A DNA stretch of 64,000 nucleotides, taken from Pseudomonas extremorientalis. Its GTDB lineage: Bacteria; Pseudomonadota; Gammaproteobacteria; Pseudomonadales; Pseudomonadaceae. Location of the stretch: positions 1-64,000 of the forward strand of contig NZ_MDGK01000044.1 in NCBI RefSeq assembly GCF_001870465.1, written 5' to 3'. The notes beneath the pieces were generated by a model. It saw only the letters and a list, made by a program, of their open reading frames with translations. It made no database searches and was not told the DNA's origin. Position numbers and translations under genes: made by a program. Below, in pieces: positions 28,815 through 36,900 of this stretch (position 1 is the stretch's first letter; each line of letters opens with the position of its first letter).

Positions 28815-29483
28815 TCAGGAATCGCGCTGAGTGCCCTGGCGCAGCGCATCAAGATGTTGTTGGGCCTGGGCGGCTTGGCAATAGGCGTTGAGGATGCCTG
28901 CGATCTGGTCGTCATCCAGGGTATGGCCCTCATGCATCAGGCCGGCGGATTGAATCAGGATCTGCGGCTGGGGTTTGTTCAGGGCCAGCGCCTGGTTGCC
29001 GAACAGCTGTCGCGTGGCGCGATGCACAGGCAGGGGCGCACCGGGTCGCAAAATCAGTTTCTGCACCGTCAGCCAGCCTTCCTCACTGACGCTGACGTCG
29101 GCAATTTCGACGAGATCGACCGGCGCACTCAAGGTGTCCACAAACAACTGGCGGCGGGTCAGGCGCATAAAGGCATGTTGCCCGGCGTTGCGGTGCTGCC
29201 AAGTGAGCAGTACGAACACCACGGCCATCACCGCAGCACACACGGCCAAGCCGTTGTAACCTCGGTGCAGCCCGAAGCCCAGCAAGCCCAGGGCAATCAG
29301 CAAAAACAGCGGACCGCGCACCTTGTAACGGCGCGAATTGGTGAATGCGGTCTGCTCGGGCACGCGATGGATGACCTGCTCGAGTTCGGCGATCGCACGC
29401 TCGCGCTGAGCTTCGCGGGAGTCGGCATATTCCTGACTGAGTGTGCTGGCGAGATCCGACAGCGGATCGGAGGGTTGGGTCAT
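28815..29483 (-). CDS. Conserved membrane protein of the M48 operon
   Basis: A 222-residue protein with a charged N-terminal helix (REAQRERAIAELEQVIHR), two adjacent membrane segments near residues 58-95 and a soluble C-terminal part. No named family is recognised. The start lies 3 bp after the stop of the M48 peptidase gene, so the two are translationally coupled. The C-terminal part is probably cytosolic. It may assist or regulate the peptidase; that is inference from gene order only. Confidence 0.75.
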   Translation of the reverse strand: MTQPSDPLSDLASTLSQEYADSREAQRERAIAELEQVIHRVPEQTAFTNSRRYKVRGPLFLLIALGLLGFGLHRGYNGLAVCAAVMAVVFVLLTWQHRNAGQHAFMRLTRRQLFVDTLSAPVDLVEIADVSVSEEGWLTVQKLILRPGAPLPVHRATRQLFGNQALALNKPQPQILIQSAGLMHEGHTLDDDQIAGILNAYCQAAQAQQHLDALRQGTQRDS

Positions 29484-29486
29484 GGG

Positions 29487-30848
29487 TCATTCTCCTTGAG
29501 CGATTGATATAGGCGGTGATACAGGCAGCCCGACATCGGAGGACGATGCATGGGTGAGTTGGCTGAACCAGTGGCGGTCGTGCTCGGTAGGCACACGAGT
29601 GGCCTGGGCCAGCAGGTCGTCATCCAGTCGCACGCCCAGTTGCTGCATGCGCAGTGCTGTCGACGGGTGCGTATCGAACGGGTGCGCGATGGCATGGTCC
29701 AGCGCTGCCTTGTCCAAGCGCAGCGGTGTATGAAGCAGGTGGTCGGTAAGGGCCTGGATCAGGTTCGGGTGGCGCTCGGTGAGCAGCGTGTGGATCTCCC
29801 CGTCGAGCGCGATAACGCGTAACAGTGCCTGGCAGAATAAGCGCTCACCGCCGATGTTGCCGCCCACCCTATCTGCGACCAATTCCTGGGCGCGGCCCCA
29901 GTGGTGCACCGCCAGTTGAAAGTGGTGCAGGAAACGCTGCGTCATCCAGATTGCCGGGCGCTCGACCCACGCCGGGTCGGCATCCCCAGCGCTGATATAC
30001 GAAAAGTGCAGGCACATCAGGCTGAAATGCGCCCCGATCTCGCTGCCCCGTTCGGTGTCGCGACTGCTGAAATGGCCTAGCTCATGGCCGATGATCGACG
30101 CCGCTTCGGCCTGGCTCAGGCTCGAGAGGTAGGTCAGCGGCAAGTAAAGGGTGCGCCCGCTGAGCACGTCACCGGCGGGTTGCAGCGCGACATCGACGCT
30201 GGTGACGAAAAACGCCTGGTCGATGCCCACCACGATATGGTCGGGCACCGGCGCACCGGCCGTATTGGCCAGTTGCTCAACCCATGCCCATAAGGCCGGT
30301 GCCTTGGCGCGCCCCAGGGTTTGGCCCAGAAACGCCGAGGAAGGCCGGTCCAAGGCGTGCCATTGCCGGCGCAACCGCTCAATCAACAGACAGCCTGTCC
30401 AGAGCACGGTAATCACTGGCACCGCCACCAACAGCATGAACCAGCCGCCGGCCTTGAAGTGGCTCCAGCCCCAGCTCAGTTCATACAGCAGGCACAGCGC
30501 CAGCGCGCAGACCAGCAGCCCGGTGTAGGCCACCAACCAGTGGCCCAGAGCACGCCAGCAGAGGAACAGACGGCCGTAGAGAAAGTCCTTGGATTGCCGC
30601 GCGCGCCATGCGTCCAGCCGCATCTTGAGCCATGTTGAGAACCCGGCCACCAACGCGGCGATGGCCAGCCAGTACGCCAACCCCGCCAGGGCCTGACGCA
30701 CACGCAGCCAGGCGTAGTCGCCGTTGACACTTTGCGCGTCCCGCAGCACTTCATCGGCGCGCCAGCTCTGAAGACTGGCCCACCCCATCAGGGCCAGCGG
30801 CAGTACCAGTATCGTCAGCGCCCACGACCACCGTGCGAATCGACCCAC
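29487..30848 (-). CDS. Membrane-bound M48 family zinc metallopeptidase
   Basis: A 453-residue protein with several membrane segments in the first 170 residues and a catalytic domain behind them. The zinc site HELGH is near residue 254 (SIIGHELGHFSSRDTE) and the third ligand is likely the glutamate in WGRAQELVADRVGG. A late FDTHPSTALRM matches the HP.T..R motif of M48 enzymes. These Ste24/HtpX-like proteases degrade membrane or misfolded proteins. It is the middle gene of a tightly packed operon (3-bp gaps on both sides). Confidence 0.88.
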   Translation of the reverse strand: MGRFARWSWALTILVLPLALMGWASLQSWRADEVLRDAQSVNGDYAWLRVRQALAGLAYWLAIAALVAGFSTWLKMRLDAWRARQSKDFLYGRLFLCWRALGHWLVAYTGLLVCALALCLLYELSWGWSHFKAGGWFMLLVAVPVITVLWTGCLLIERLRRQWHALDRPSSAFLGQTLGRAKAPALWAWVEQLANTAGAPVPDHIVVGIDQAFFVTSVDVALQPAGDVLSGRTLYLPLTYLSSLSQAEAASIIGHELGHFSSRDTERGSEIGAHFSLMCLHFSYISAGDADPAWVERPAIWMTQRFLHHFQLAVHHWGRAQELVADRVGGNIGGERLFCQALLRVIALDGEIHTLLTERHPNLIQALTDHLLHTPLRLDKAALDHAIAHPFDTHPSTALRMQQLGVRLDDDLLAQATRVPTEHDRHWFSQLTHASSSDVGLPVSPPISIAQGE

Positions 30849-30851
30849 TGC

Positions 30852-31280
30852 TCAGTTGGCCTGCAAATAATCGGTCAGGAATGCCTGCGCATTGCCTTGG
30901 CTGGACAGGAACTCGTCATAGCCAACGTTCAACGCTTGAGCTTCGCCGGGCAAGTACAGCTCGCCCCAGCCTTGACGCAGCACCAGCACGACGAACTTCT
31001 GGCCGTCCACGGTGGTGGAATAGCGGGTGTCCTTGCCGGTCTTTTCCACGGCCATTTTCTGGATCTTCATGTTCCAGTCGTGGTCCACGCCCTCTACCTG
31101 CACCAGCGCCTGATTGTCACTGCGCGCGCCGATGCGCAGGGTCCAGACTTTCACGCCGCCTTCGCCGGCATAGGCCAACACTTTTTCCGCGACTTCCGGG
31201 CGGTTGTCAGCCTGGGCGATCCCCGCGATCACGGCCAGAACCAGGCCCAGCAGCGCTGCCCACTTGCGATATATCAACAT
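30852..31280 (-). CDS. Small exported protein of unknown function
   Basis: A 142-residue protein with a clear signal peptide (WAALLGLVLAVIAGIAQA) and a mature part of about 118 residues with beta-strand-like alternation. No lipobox. No family is recognised. It is the first gene of the operon with the M48 peptidase (3-bp gap), so it may be a periplasmic partner or substrate of it. Confidence 0.78.
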   Translation of the reverse strand: MLIYRKWAALLGLVLAVIAGIAQADNRPEVAEKVLAYAGEGGVKVWTLRIGARSDNQALVQVEGVDHDWNMKIQKMAVEKTGKDTRYSTTVDGQKFVVLVLRQGWGELYLPGEAQALNVGYDEFLSSQGNAQAFLTDYLQAN

Positions 31281-31347
31281 TTACGGCTTCCTCGACAGTT
31301 CAAAGCCGACCATTGAAATCAACGCGCCGACGCCTGCCAAGCGGTGC

Positions 31348-31389
31348 GGCCGTGGCGCACAATAATAAGGCCGTGGCTCACAACAACTG
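31348..31389. repeat. Imperfect 21-bp tandem duplication
   Basis: GGCCGTGGCGCACAATAATA and GGCCGTGGCTCACAACAACT stand side by side in the divergent region between the exported-protein operon and the AraC gene. This may be a duplicated regulator site or simple slippage. Confidence 0.4.
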
Positions 31390-31453
31390 ATCGGCCTGCC
31401 CGATGTCGATATCATGCAACGCTGCCCACCCGCTCTGACGGACGCTTTTGCCA

Positions 31454-32401
31454 ATGGACCGCCGCAACCCCTATCTGGACACCCACTTCTGCTTCGATCA
31501 CCCAGAGGCCCTGGACCAGGCCGGTGTATTCGATGACAGCGCGCAGCAGGTCATGGGCAGCGCGATCGGCCATTACCGTGCGCAGACGGTGCGGCCGCAC
31601 CTGCAGTATTTCGACTGCAATTTGCAGTTCCCCGAACCGTTACGCATCCACAAGGTGCTGCCCGACAGCGTGTGCATCGTGCAGGTACTGGGTGGGCAAT
31701 GGCAGCATCAGGTAGACGGCCGGCTAAATGAATACACCCCCGGCGCGCCCCATGTGCTGGGCTTGAGCGAAAGCATGGAAGCCATGGACCAGATGCCTGC
31801 CGGCAGCCGTGCGCGCATGGCCGGGCTGCGCATCGGCGGCGACTACCTACGCCAATTGGCCGAAGAAGACCCGTCACTGCAATCGCTGGCCAGGCTGCTC
31901 GACGATGGCATGCACTTTTCAGAACTGCACGGCTGTCGCGCCGTCGGGCGTTTGTTCGAGCGCCTTTATCACTCGCCCTACCAGGGGGCGTTGGAACGGC
32001 TGAACCAGGAAAGCCTGAGCCTGGCCGTGCTGGTCGAGCTGGCCACGCACCTGGCGCCACAACCGGCCAAGCCCACGGCCCCGTTGCGCAGCCATTCGGA
32101 CCTGGCACATGAAGCACGCTTCAAGCTCGACGCAAACCTGATGAAACCACCCGGCACGCTGGCGCTGGCACGGGAACTGGGCGTGGGTGAAACCACCCTC
32201 AGACGTGCCTTCAGCCGGGTGTACGGCCAATCGATGCTCGATTATGTGCGCCAGCAGCGCCTGGAACTGGCGCGCACCCTGCTGCGCCAACGCAAATGGC
32301 ACGTGGCGCAGATTGCCCACCGCCTGGGGTACGCCAACCCTGCCAACTTCAACCACGCCTACAAGGCGTACTTCGGTCATCCGCCTGGGGCTGAATCCTG
32401 A
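31454..32401 (+). CDS. AraC-family transcriptional regulator
   Basis: 315 residues. The C-terminal 100 hold two helix-turn-helix motifs (LALARELGVGETTLRRAFS and WHVAQIAHRLGYANPANFNHAYK) ending at FGHPPG, typical of AraC/XylS. The N-terminal part resembles the PchR-like group in general layout, but the ligand is unknown. The ATG at 31454 is chosen over a TTG two codons earlier. It is divergent from the M48 operon. Its stop is about 60 bp before the direct repeat that borders the CDI island. Confidence 0.85.
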   Translation: MDRRNPYLDTHFCFDHPEALDQAGVFDDSAQQVMGSAIGHYRAQTVRPHLQYFDCNLQFPEPLRIHKVLPDSVCIVQVLGGQWQHQVDGRLNEYTPGAPHVLGLSESMEAMDQMPAGSRARMAGLRIGGDYLRQLAEEDPSLQSLARLLDDGMHFSELHGCRAVGRLFERLYHSPYQGALERLNQESLSLAVLVELATHLAPQPAKPTAPLRSHSDLAHEARFKLDANLMKPPGTLALARELGVGETTLRRAFSRVYGQSMLDYVRQQRLELARTLLRQRKWHVAQIAHRLGYANPANFNHAYKAYFGHPPGAES

Positions 32402-32541
32402 CGTTCGCTACGCCGACTCTGCCGTCTTTGGTTGAAACCACTGCAGCGACTTTCATGGGGCTTCCCTCTGAATCGTAGGATTAGAGACGGCTTCATGCTG
32501 GTCACGCTGTGCGCTTTGATCCCCCCAGAGAAATCCAAGGC

Positions 32542-32569
32542 AAAAAAAAGCCTGCATCTCTGCAGGCTT
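32542..32569 (-). terminator. Copy of the tRNA-Asn rho-independent terminator
   Basis: The stem AAGCCTGCA/TGCAGGCTT with loop TCTC is followed on the minus strand by eight U. It is identical to the terminator of the intact tRNA at 36720. Here it would end transcripts leaving the island toward the AraC gene. Confidence 0.9.
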
Positions 32570-32586
32570 CTCTTTATGTCGCTATC

Positions 32587-32640
32587 TGGCTCCACGACCT
32601 GGACTCGAACCAGGGACCCAATGATTAACAGTCATTTGCT
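32587..32640 (-). pseudogene. tRNA-Asn remnant (3' 54 nt)
   Basis: Matches the 3' part of the intact tRNA-Asn from the anticodon arm through the encoded CCA. The match stops abruptly before the D arm, where unrelated sequence begins (32641). No 5' half exists, so it cannot make a tRNA. Confidence 0.93.
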
Positions 32641-32822
32641 AGCTGTTAGGTGCACTGGGGCCACGACGAAATGTGGCGCAGAAAATAGGTTAGCTGCATA
32701 GCGTGGGTCGCATGAATGCGTCACGCCAGGAAAGTTAGTCGGGTTGGGTTGGCTTGTCAAAGCAGGACATTTCAATGACCTGTAGGAAAAGGAGTCGTGC
32801 GCTGTCAGCTACTGAGCAACCT

Positions 32823-33230
32823 TTATGCCTCACTTAACTTCCTGACCAACGTAGCCGCCATTAGCCTCAATGTTCTGCTCTCTACCTCAAACCCCTCATA
32901 TAGAGCACGTATGACCTGCGCCGCGTCAAGAATATAGCCAGCCAAAAAAACTGATTCAATTGATTCAATTGCATGAATGACAACCGACTCATCTTTAGTT
33001 TTTAGAAGCGCCAGCAATACGCGCAACGCCCACTCATCCTTCGAATCTCCGAAAGACTCCGCACACCGCCCTCGCCAGACTTGAGACTTTGCCAGAAGAG
33101 CAGATTAAAGTTCGTTCCAGCTTGAATTATCAAATTGAGAGATCTTGGAGGCCGCGATATCAACACCCACATCACTCCAATAATCTTCTGAGACTATAGA
33201 GCCCAGCAAACATTCATATTCCCCAAACAC
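32823..33230 (-). pseudogene. Candidate orphan immunity gene broken by one in-frame TAA
   Basis: Frame from GTG 33230 (AGGTGA at good spacing) to the stop at 32823, 136 codons including the final stop, interrupted only by TAA at codon 42 (33105-33107). The reading is protein-like on both sides (SQFDNSSWNEL before; SALLAKSQVWRGRCAE after), and changing TAA to AAA would restore one uninterrupted protein of 135 residues. The product is a small, helical, soluble protein. The location behind two other candidate immunity genes suggests a CDI immunity relic; I recognise no family. A TTG-initiated piece after the stop (67 codons) could still be made, but is unlikely. Confidence 0.65.
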
Positions 33231-33295
33231 ACTTCACCTACAAAACCTGAGAAAAAACAAAGACAAAGTGGCGACTTTAAATTCTCAGCGATCAC

Positions 33296-33694
33296 TCAGG
33301 GTTCAACAACCATGCTATTTACAAACCTTAAACCCTGCTCATCACGAACGGCATATACGCTCTCATATTGAAAAGAGAGTACAAATCTCAGTTCTGTTTC
33401 TATTGAAAGCCCAACAAGAAAATTCTGAATGTCTTTTGAGCTCTCAGATAAAGATCTGATTGGCGCATGAAACGCACCTCGCACACTTACTTTCCAGCTA
33501 GCCTCTACGCCTTCGGCAGCAACATCATCATGAGGAAAAACACGGCGAAACGCAAAATAGCAATTTGAACAATCAAAATTCCCAGTCAAATATTCCTGCT
33601 CAATTGTATACCCGCCCGCCAGCTTGGATATCACCGCGGAAATCGCATCAAATGAAATGCCTTCCTCAATCTCAACACTCATGGTAATGGTCAT
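33296..33694 (-). CDS. Candidate orphan CDI immunity protein
   Basis: A 132-residue soluble, acidic protein with a good ribosome binding site (GAGG, 7 bases before ATG). Two bases upstream of its start ends a 26-codon open tail that looks like the C-terminus of a toxin (33697-33777). That toxin-stop/immunity-start coupling is typical of cdiA-cdiI junctions. I do not recognise the family. The codon use is less GC-rich than in the housekeeping genes nearby, as often in acquired immunity genes. Confidence 0.6.
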   Translation of the reverse strand: MTITMSVEIEEGISFDAISAVISKLAGGYTIEQEYLTGNFDCSNCYFAFRRVFPHDDVAAEGVEASWKVSVRGAFHAPIRSLSESSKDIQNFLVGLSIETELRFVLSFQYESVYAVRDEQGLRFVNSMVVEP

Positions 33695-33696
33695 TT

Positions 33697-33777
33697 TTAA
33701 GCCTCTATTATTCTGCTGGCGCCAAGCAGATCTTTCCCGGTGATCCGGCTCAGATCGATACCGGTGATCAAGGATCC
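33697..33777 (-). pseudogene. C-terminal tail of a lost CdiA toxin
   Basis: Twenty-six codons read GSLITGIDLSRITGKDLLGA and six more residues, then TAA two bases before the next ATG. The peptide looks like genuine coding sequence with natural codon use, yet nothing upstream continues it: it starts inside the GGGTCTGACCC repeat copy at 33777. I take it as the remnant of a toxin domain whose immunity gene (33296-33694) survived. Confidence 0.5.
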
Positions 33778-33799
33778 CTCAGGGTCTGACCCCATTTAC
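33777..33799. repeat. 23-bp GGGTCTGACCC repeat, copy 3
   Basis: Same sequence as the copies at 620 and 783 (CCTCAGGGTCTGACCCC then ATTTAC), about 33 kb away and in the same orientation, again beside CDI debris. It is followed at 33799-33840 by degenerate, partly repeated GCGCGGGGTCTTACT-like sequence. Confidence 0.7.
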
Positions 33800-33883
33800 T
33801 GCGCGGGGTCTTACTGCGCGGCGTCTGCCCCCGTTTATACTCTTTATTTGATCGCCCCAGCATACTTGGTTCCAAATTTACTT

Positions 33884-34408
33884 CTATTGAAACGACCAGT
33901 CATGCACCGATATCAATTCGATCTTCTGATTAGACTCATACTCCAAGGGTGCTCTATAGTCGGTAATAAAGCTAATCCCCTCTATATATTCACCATTTTC
34001 AATAATCAGAAACTCATCATCCACTTCATTAAAATCCAACTCGTAAAAATCCTCAAGCAGCAGTAGGTCACTGCCAGGCATAACCACTTTAAACTTCCCT
34101 TGATAGCCTCTACCAACCACTATCCTATATAGCTTATTGCCCTCCCCAAAATCCAATGAAACCCAGTCATTCCGATAGCTGAAAGACTCCACGACTGCAC
34201 CTATACCGATGGCGGAGCCCACCGCCGTTCGAACGCCAATCCAACCTGAACTTTCGAGCAAAATTTTATTAAGAGCGGAGTTTGAGTCGTACCACTCCAC
34301 AGCGCCAATTTTTTCCTGAACACAGGAAAAATCTTCGCCCAAATAAAAACCAGCCGCACTCAAGCCAGGACTCAACTCAGCCATAAGATCAGGAACTAAT
34401 AAAGTCAT
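33884..34408 (-). CDS. Candidate immunity protein of the orphan cdiA fragment
   Basis: A 174-residue soluble, acidic protein. ATG 34408 lies 6 bp after the stop of the truncated cdiA fragment, with GGGAG and GGTGA upstream, the usual cdiA-cdiI arrangement. No named family is recognised. If still expressed it could protect against a toxin no longer complete here. The promoter is unclear, since the cdiA piece upstream lies just past a tRNA terminator. Confidence 0.65.
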   Translation of the reverse strand: MTLLVPDLMAELSPGLSAAGFYLGEDFSCVQEKIGAVEWYDSNSALNKILLESSGWIGVRTAVGSAIGIGAVVESFSYRNDWVSLDFGEGNKLYRIVVGRGYQGKFKVVMPGSDLLLLEDFYELDFNEVDDEFLIIENGEYIEGISFITDYRAPLEYESNQKIELISVHDWSFQ

Positions 34409-34414
34409 TCACCA

Positions 34415-36640
34415 TCACTCCCAGTTTTTCCATTCCCCAGCTTCATATTTTAACCGACTTCCCTGCTTATCATAATACTGCTGATAGCTGGTTATCGTTC
34501 CAGGCTTGAAACCTGTAAGGTACTGGTCGTCCGCACTATCAACATCAAGGGTGACAATCCCCGACATTTTTTCGGCGAGTGCCCTACCCAGCTTCGTTTC
34601 AAGCTCGTCCAGCTTTTTACCTAGCGCCTCACCATATTCGGTGTTCTCAACAAGCTTCCCTACTGCCAGTTGCATCATGCCCTTCGGACCTTGGGCAAGG
34701 GCCAGGACATACCCGATTGCTTCAATACTTTCAGGATGAGCTTGCCGGTAGGCATTTATGTTTGAGACGAATGTCAATGTCGCTTGTTGCGCGTTTTGCT
34801 CACCCTCAGTGACCACTGGTGTCTTGATGACCAAAGACCCGGCAGCGGACGACATATACTCATCCACCATCGGCCCAACGTCTGCCTGCGTCTTTTTCAG
34901 CACAACATCGTTGACGTGCATGATGTTGTCGAGCTGCGCGAGCACGCCCTGCTGAAAGCCCGGATCTCTCATCATTGCCATGGCATCGGCACGGCTCTTG
35001 CCAGAAAGAATCAACGCTTCAAGAGTATTTTCCGCCAAGTCCTTGCCGCCAATGGCAAGAGCGCCCGCATCCATCTTGCGACCAAGAGCAGCCTCCACCT
35101 TATTGATAATGGCGTTCATGCCAGTGCTGGCTGCGTCCCAGTTCTCCTTGGATTTCTTGTCGTAGTTGTACACGCCCAAGGCCAGTTTCTTGGCCGTATC
35201 GAGAGGATGGAGTGCATCCTCGACCGATGAACTGCTGACGTAGAGATCTGTACGCGACTCTTTGTCTTGAGTGACCTCATAGGCTTTGCTGACATCACGA
35301 TTCAGACCGGCCGTTGAGTCAGCCCCTGTCTCGGCATCATTGCGCACGACAATGTCACCCGCCCCCACGGTGGCACGAACAGCTTGTTCTCGCTCTTTAT
35401 CGTACTTCCAACCGCTGATACTTGCGCTGGTCTCGCCTTCTTTGCCTTTACCAACCTGAGTCGGATCCTGGGTCGTGGCTGTCTTGCTGTTAGCTGACGT
35501 GAAAGTACCGCCGACGTTCAGGTAGTAGCCGTGTTCTTTGTCTTCTCCCGCAATATCACTGAAACCGAGGGTACGGGTGTCCAGCTTTAGGTTGCCGGTA
35601 TCCGAGGCAATCAGCGCTCCATCGATTTGAGTGTGATTCTCCGTGCGGATGTCCACTTTGTCCTTGGCAGTAATCCGCGTCTGGTCTTCGACCCAATTGG
35701 TCTTGCCGCTGGTCTGGCCAAAGCCGACTGAACCGCTGACACCGGCTCCCGGGCCAATGGTAACGGTCGCATTGATGTCGAACTCTTTACCTTTGACCTT
35801 CCCCGTGTCTGCCACCGAGGCGACATTAAGGTCACCTCCAACACGGCCAACGACTTCATCACCGCGTAAAGTGGCACCCGCAATGTTGGTGTCCTTGCCG
35901 CTGGTGAAGCCTAGGCGATCACCGGCATAGAGATAGGCATCTTGTTGGCGCTTACTATCACGCTCCAGGTTGCCCTTTCCGAGACTGACACTGGCGTAGA
36001 CGCCAAAGCCCTCGGAACCAATTGTAATGCCGACTTCCCCCCCGCCGCTGCTTCGATTGCTGTCGTTGGTAGCACCGTTCTGTTCAGAACGGATATTCAA
36101 GTCATTTCCTGCCTTGAGGTCGATATCGCGGCCAGCTTTGGCTTGCGTCCCTATCAGGTTCAGATCATTGCTGGCATCAAGATTGATCGCACGACCGGCA
36201 TCCAGATTGGTGGCAGTAGCGGACTCACGATTACGGTCTTCATTGGCTACGCCATGACTGCCGCCCACGCCCACCTTGATACCACCGCTGGAGCCGCCAT
36301 GAATTCCGCCCCAGCTCTGGCTTTGGGTGTTTTCCTGGCTGACACCGCCTTTAGCAACATCGAGTGTGACATCGCGACCTTTGATGTTGATGTCGCGACC
36401 CGCACCCACTTGGCTGCCCTTGATCGTGACATCGTTACCGGCCGACAGATCGACGTCGTTACCCGCCTTGAGGGTTGATGAACGATTAGTTTGCTCAACA
36501 ACCTGCTCGCTGGAACTCTGCTTGCTGTTACCAAATTTGGCATCGCCTGTCGGGCCATTTATAAACTGGCCCATGGCATCCAATGCCTTCAGCGTACTGG
36601 ACCCCTTACTGACGTTATCCTCCCCTTTCCCCGCCCCGCT
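34415..36640 (-). pseudogene. 5'-truncated cdiA fragment (FHA-2, pre-toxin and short C-terminus)
   Basis: The minus strand is open over about 740 residues and is clearly homologous to residues about 4816-5480 of the large CdiA: the same GAGKGED.VSKGSSTLKA start, FGNSKQS, STLKAGNDV, ADTGKVKG, QDKEHGYYLNVGG-like and GRKMDAGALAIGGKDLAEN-like blocks. It has no signal peptide or TPS domain, so it cannot be secreted as is. Its 5' end joins the tRNA-Asn downstream repeat at a shared CCCCGCTCC. After the conserved region only about 47 residues remain (…GTITSYQQYYDKQGSRLKYE…WKNWE), far less than the EndoU tip, so the toxin may have an internal deletion. This is an orphan cdiA-CT cassette that could serve as donor for recombination. 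Confidence 0.88.
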
Positions 36641-36818
36641 CCCTCTGAATCGTAGGATTAGAGACGCCTTCATGCCTATCACGCTGTGCGCTTTGATCCC
36701 CCCCAGAGAAATCCAAGGCAAAAAAAAGCCTGCATCTCTGCAGGCTTCTCTTTATGTCGCTATCTGGCTCCACGACCTGGACTCGAACCAGGGACCCAAT
36801 GATTAACAGTCATTTGCT
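36640..36818. repeat. 179-bp direct repeat, right border of the tRNA-Asn CDI island
   Basis: Counterpart of 32463-32640, overlapping the 3' part of the intact tRNA-Asn and its terminator. The island between the two copies is about 4.0 kb (32641-36639). No integrase or transposase gene is inside it. Confidence 0.92.
36720..36747 (-). terminator. Rho-independent terminator of tRNA-Asn
   Basis: A 9-bp stem (AAGCCTGCA/TGCAGGCTT), TCTC loop and eight U on the minus strand, 18 bp after the tRNA 3' end. It should stop tRNA transcription before the orphan cdiA fragment, leaving that fragment without this promoter. Confidence 0.93.
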
Positions 36819-36840
36819 CTACCAACTGAGCTATCGCGGA
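36765..36840 (-). tRNA. tRNA-Asn (GTT)
   Basis: A 76-nt cloverleaf with 7-bp acceptor stem (TCCGCGA with TCGTGGA), D arm (AGCTCAGTTGGTAGAGC), anticodon loop CTGTTAATC with GTT, TΨC arm (GGTTCGAGTCC) and an encoded CCA. It borders a CDI island; tRNA genes are frequent insertion sites for mobile DNA. Confidence 0.97.
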
Positions 36841-36900
36841 ATGCGCCGTATGTTACTGATTGAAAAGGAGAAGTCAAGCTTTCTCTGGCACTCGGCGTGA

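Larger units (their letters stand above)
32463..32640. repeat. 178-bp direct repeat, left border of the tRNA-Asn CDI island
   Basis: Nearly identical to 36640-36818, with a few substitutions and one C fewer in a C run. It consists of the 3' 54 bases of a tRNA-Asn gene (32587-32640) plus 124 bases downstream of it, including the terminator. It separates the AraC gene from the orphan CDI cassette. It may be an att-like duplication or the remains of a tandem tRNA-Asn pair. Confidence 0.92.

Noticed and set aside
32377..32595. Minus-strand 72-codon frame in the left border repeat
   Set aside because: It is a translation of the tRNA remnant, terminator and flank; not a gene.
36640..36721. Extension of the orphan cdiA frame upstream through the tRNA downstream repeat (TTG at 36721)
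   Set aside because: The added 27 residues are translated terminator-flank sequence, also found in the other repeat copy, and have no counterpart in CdiA.
32461..36840. Classical genomic island with integrase
   Set aside because: I found no integrase, transposase or phage gene between the repeats, so only the border structure supports mobility.
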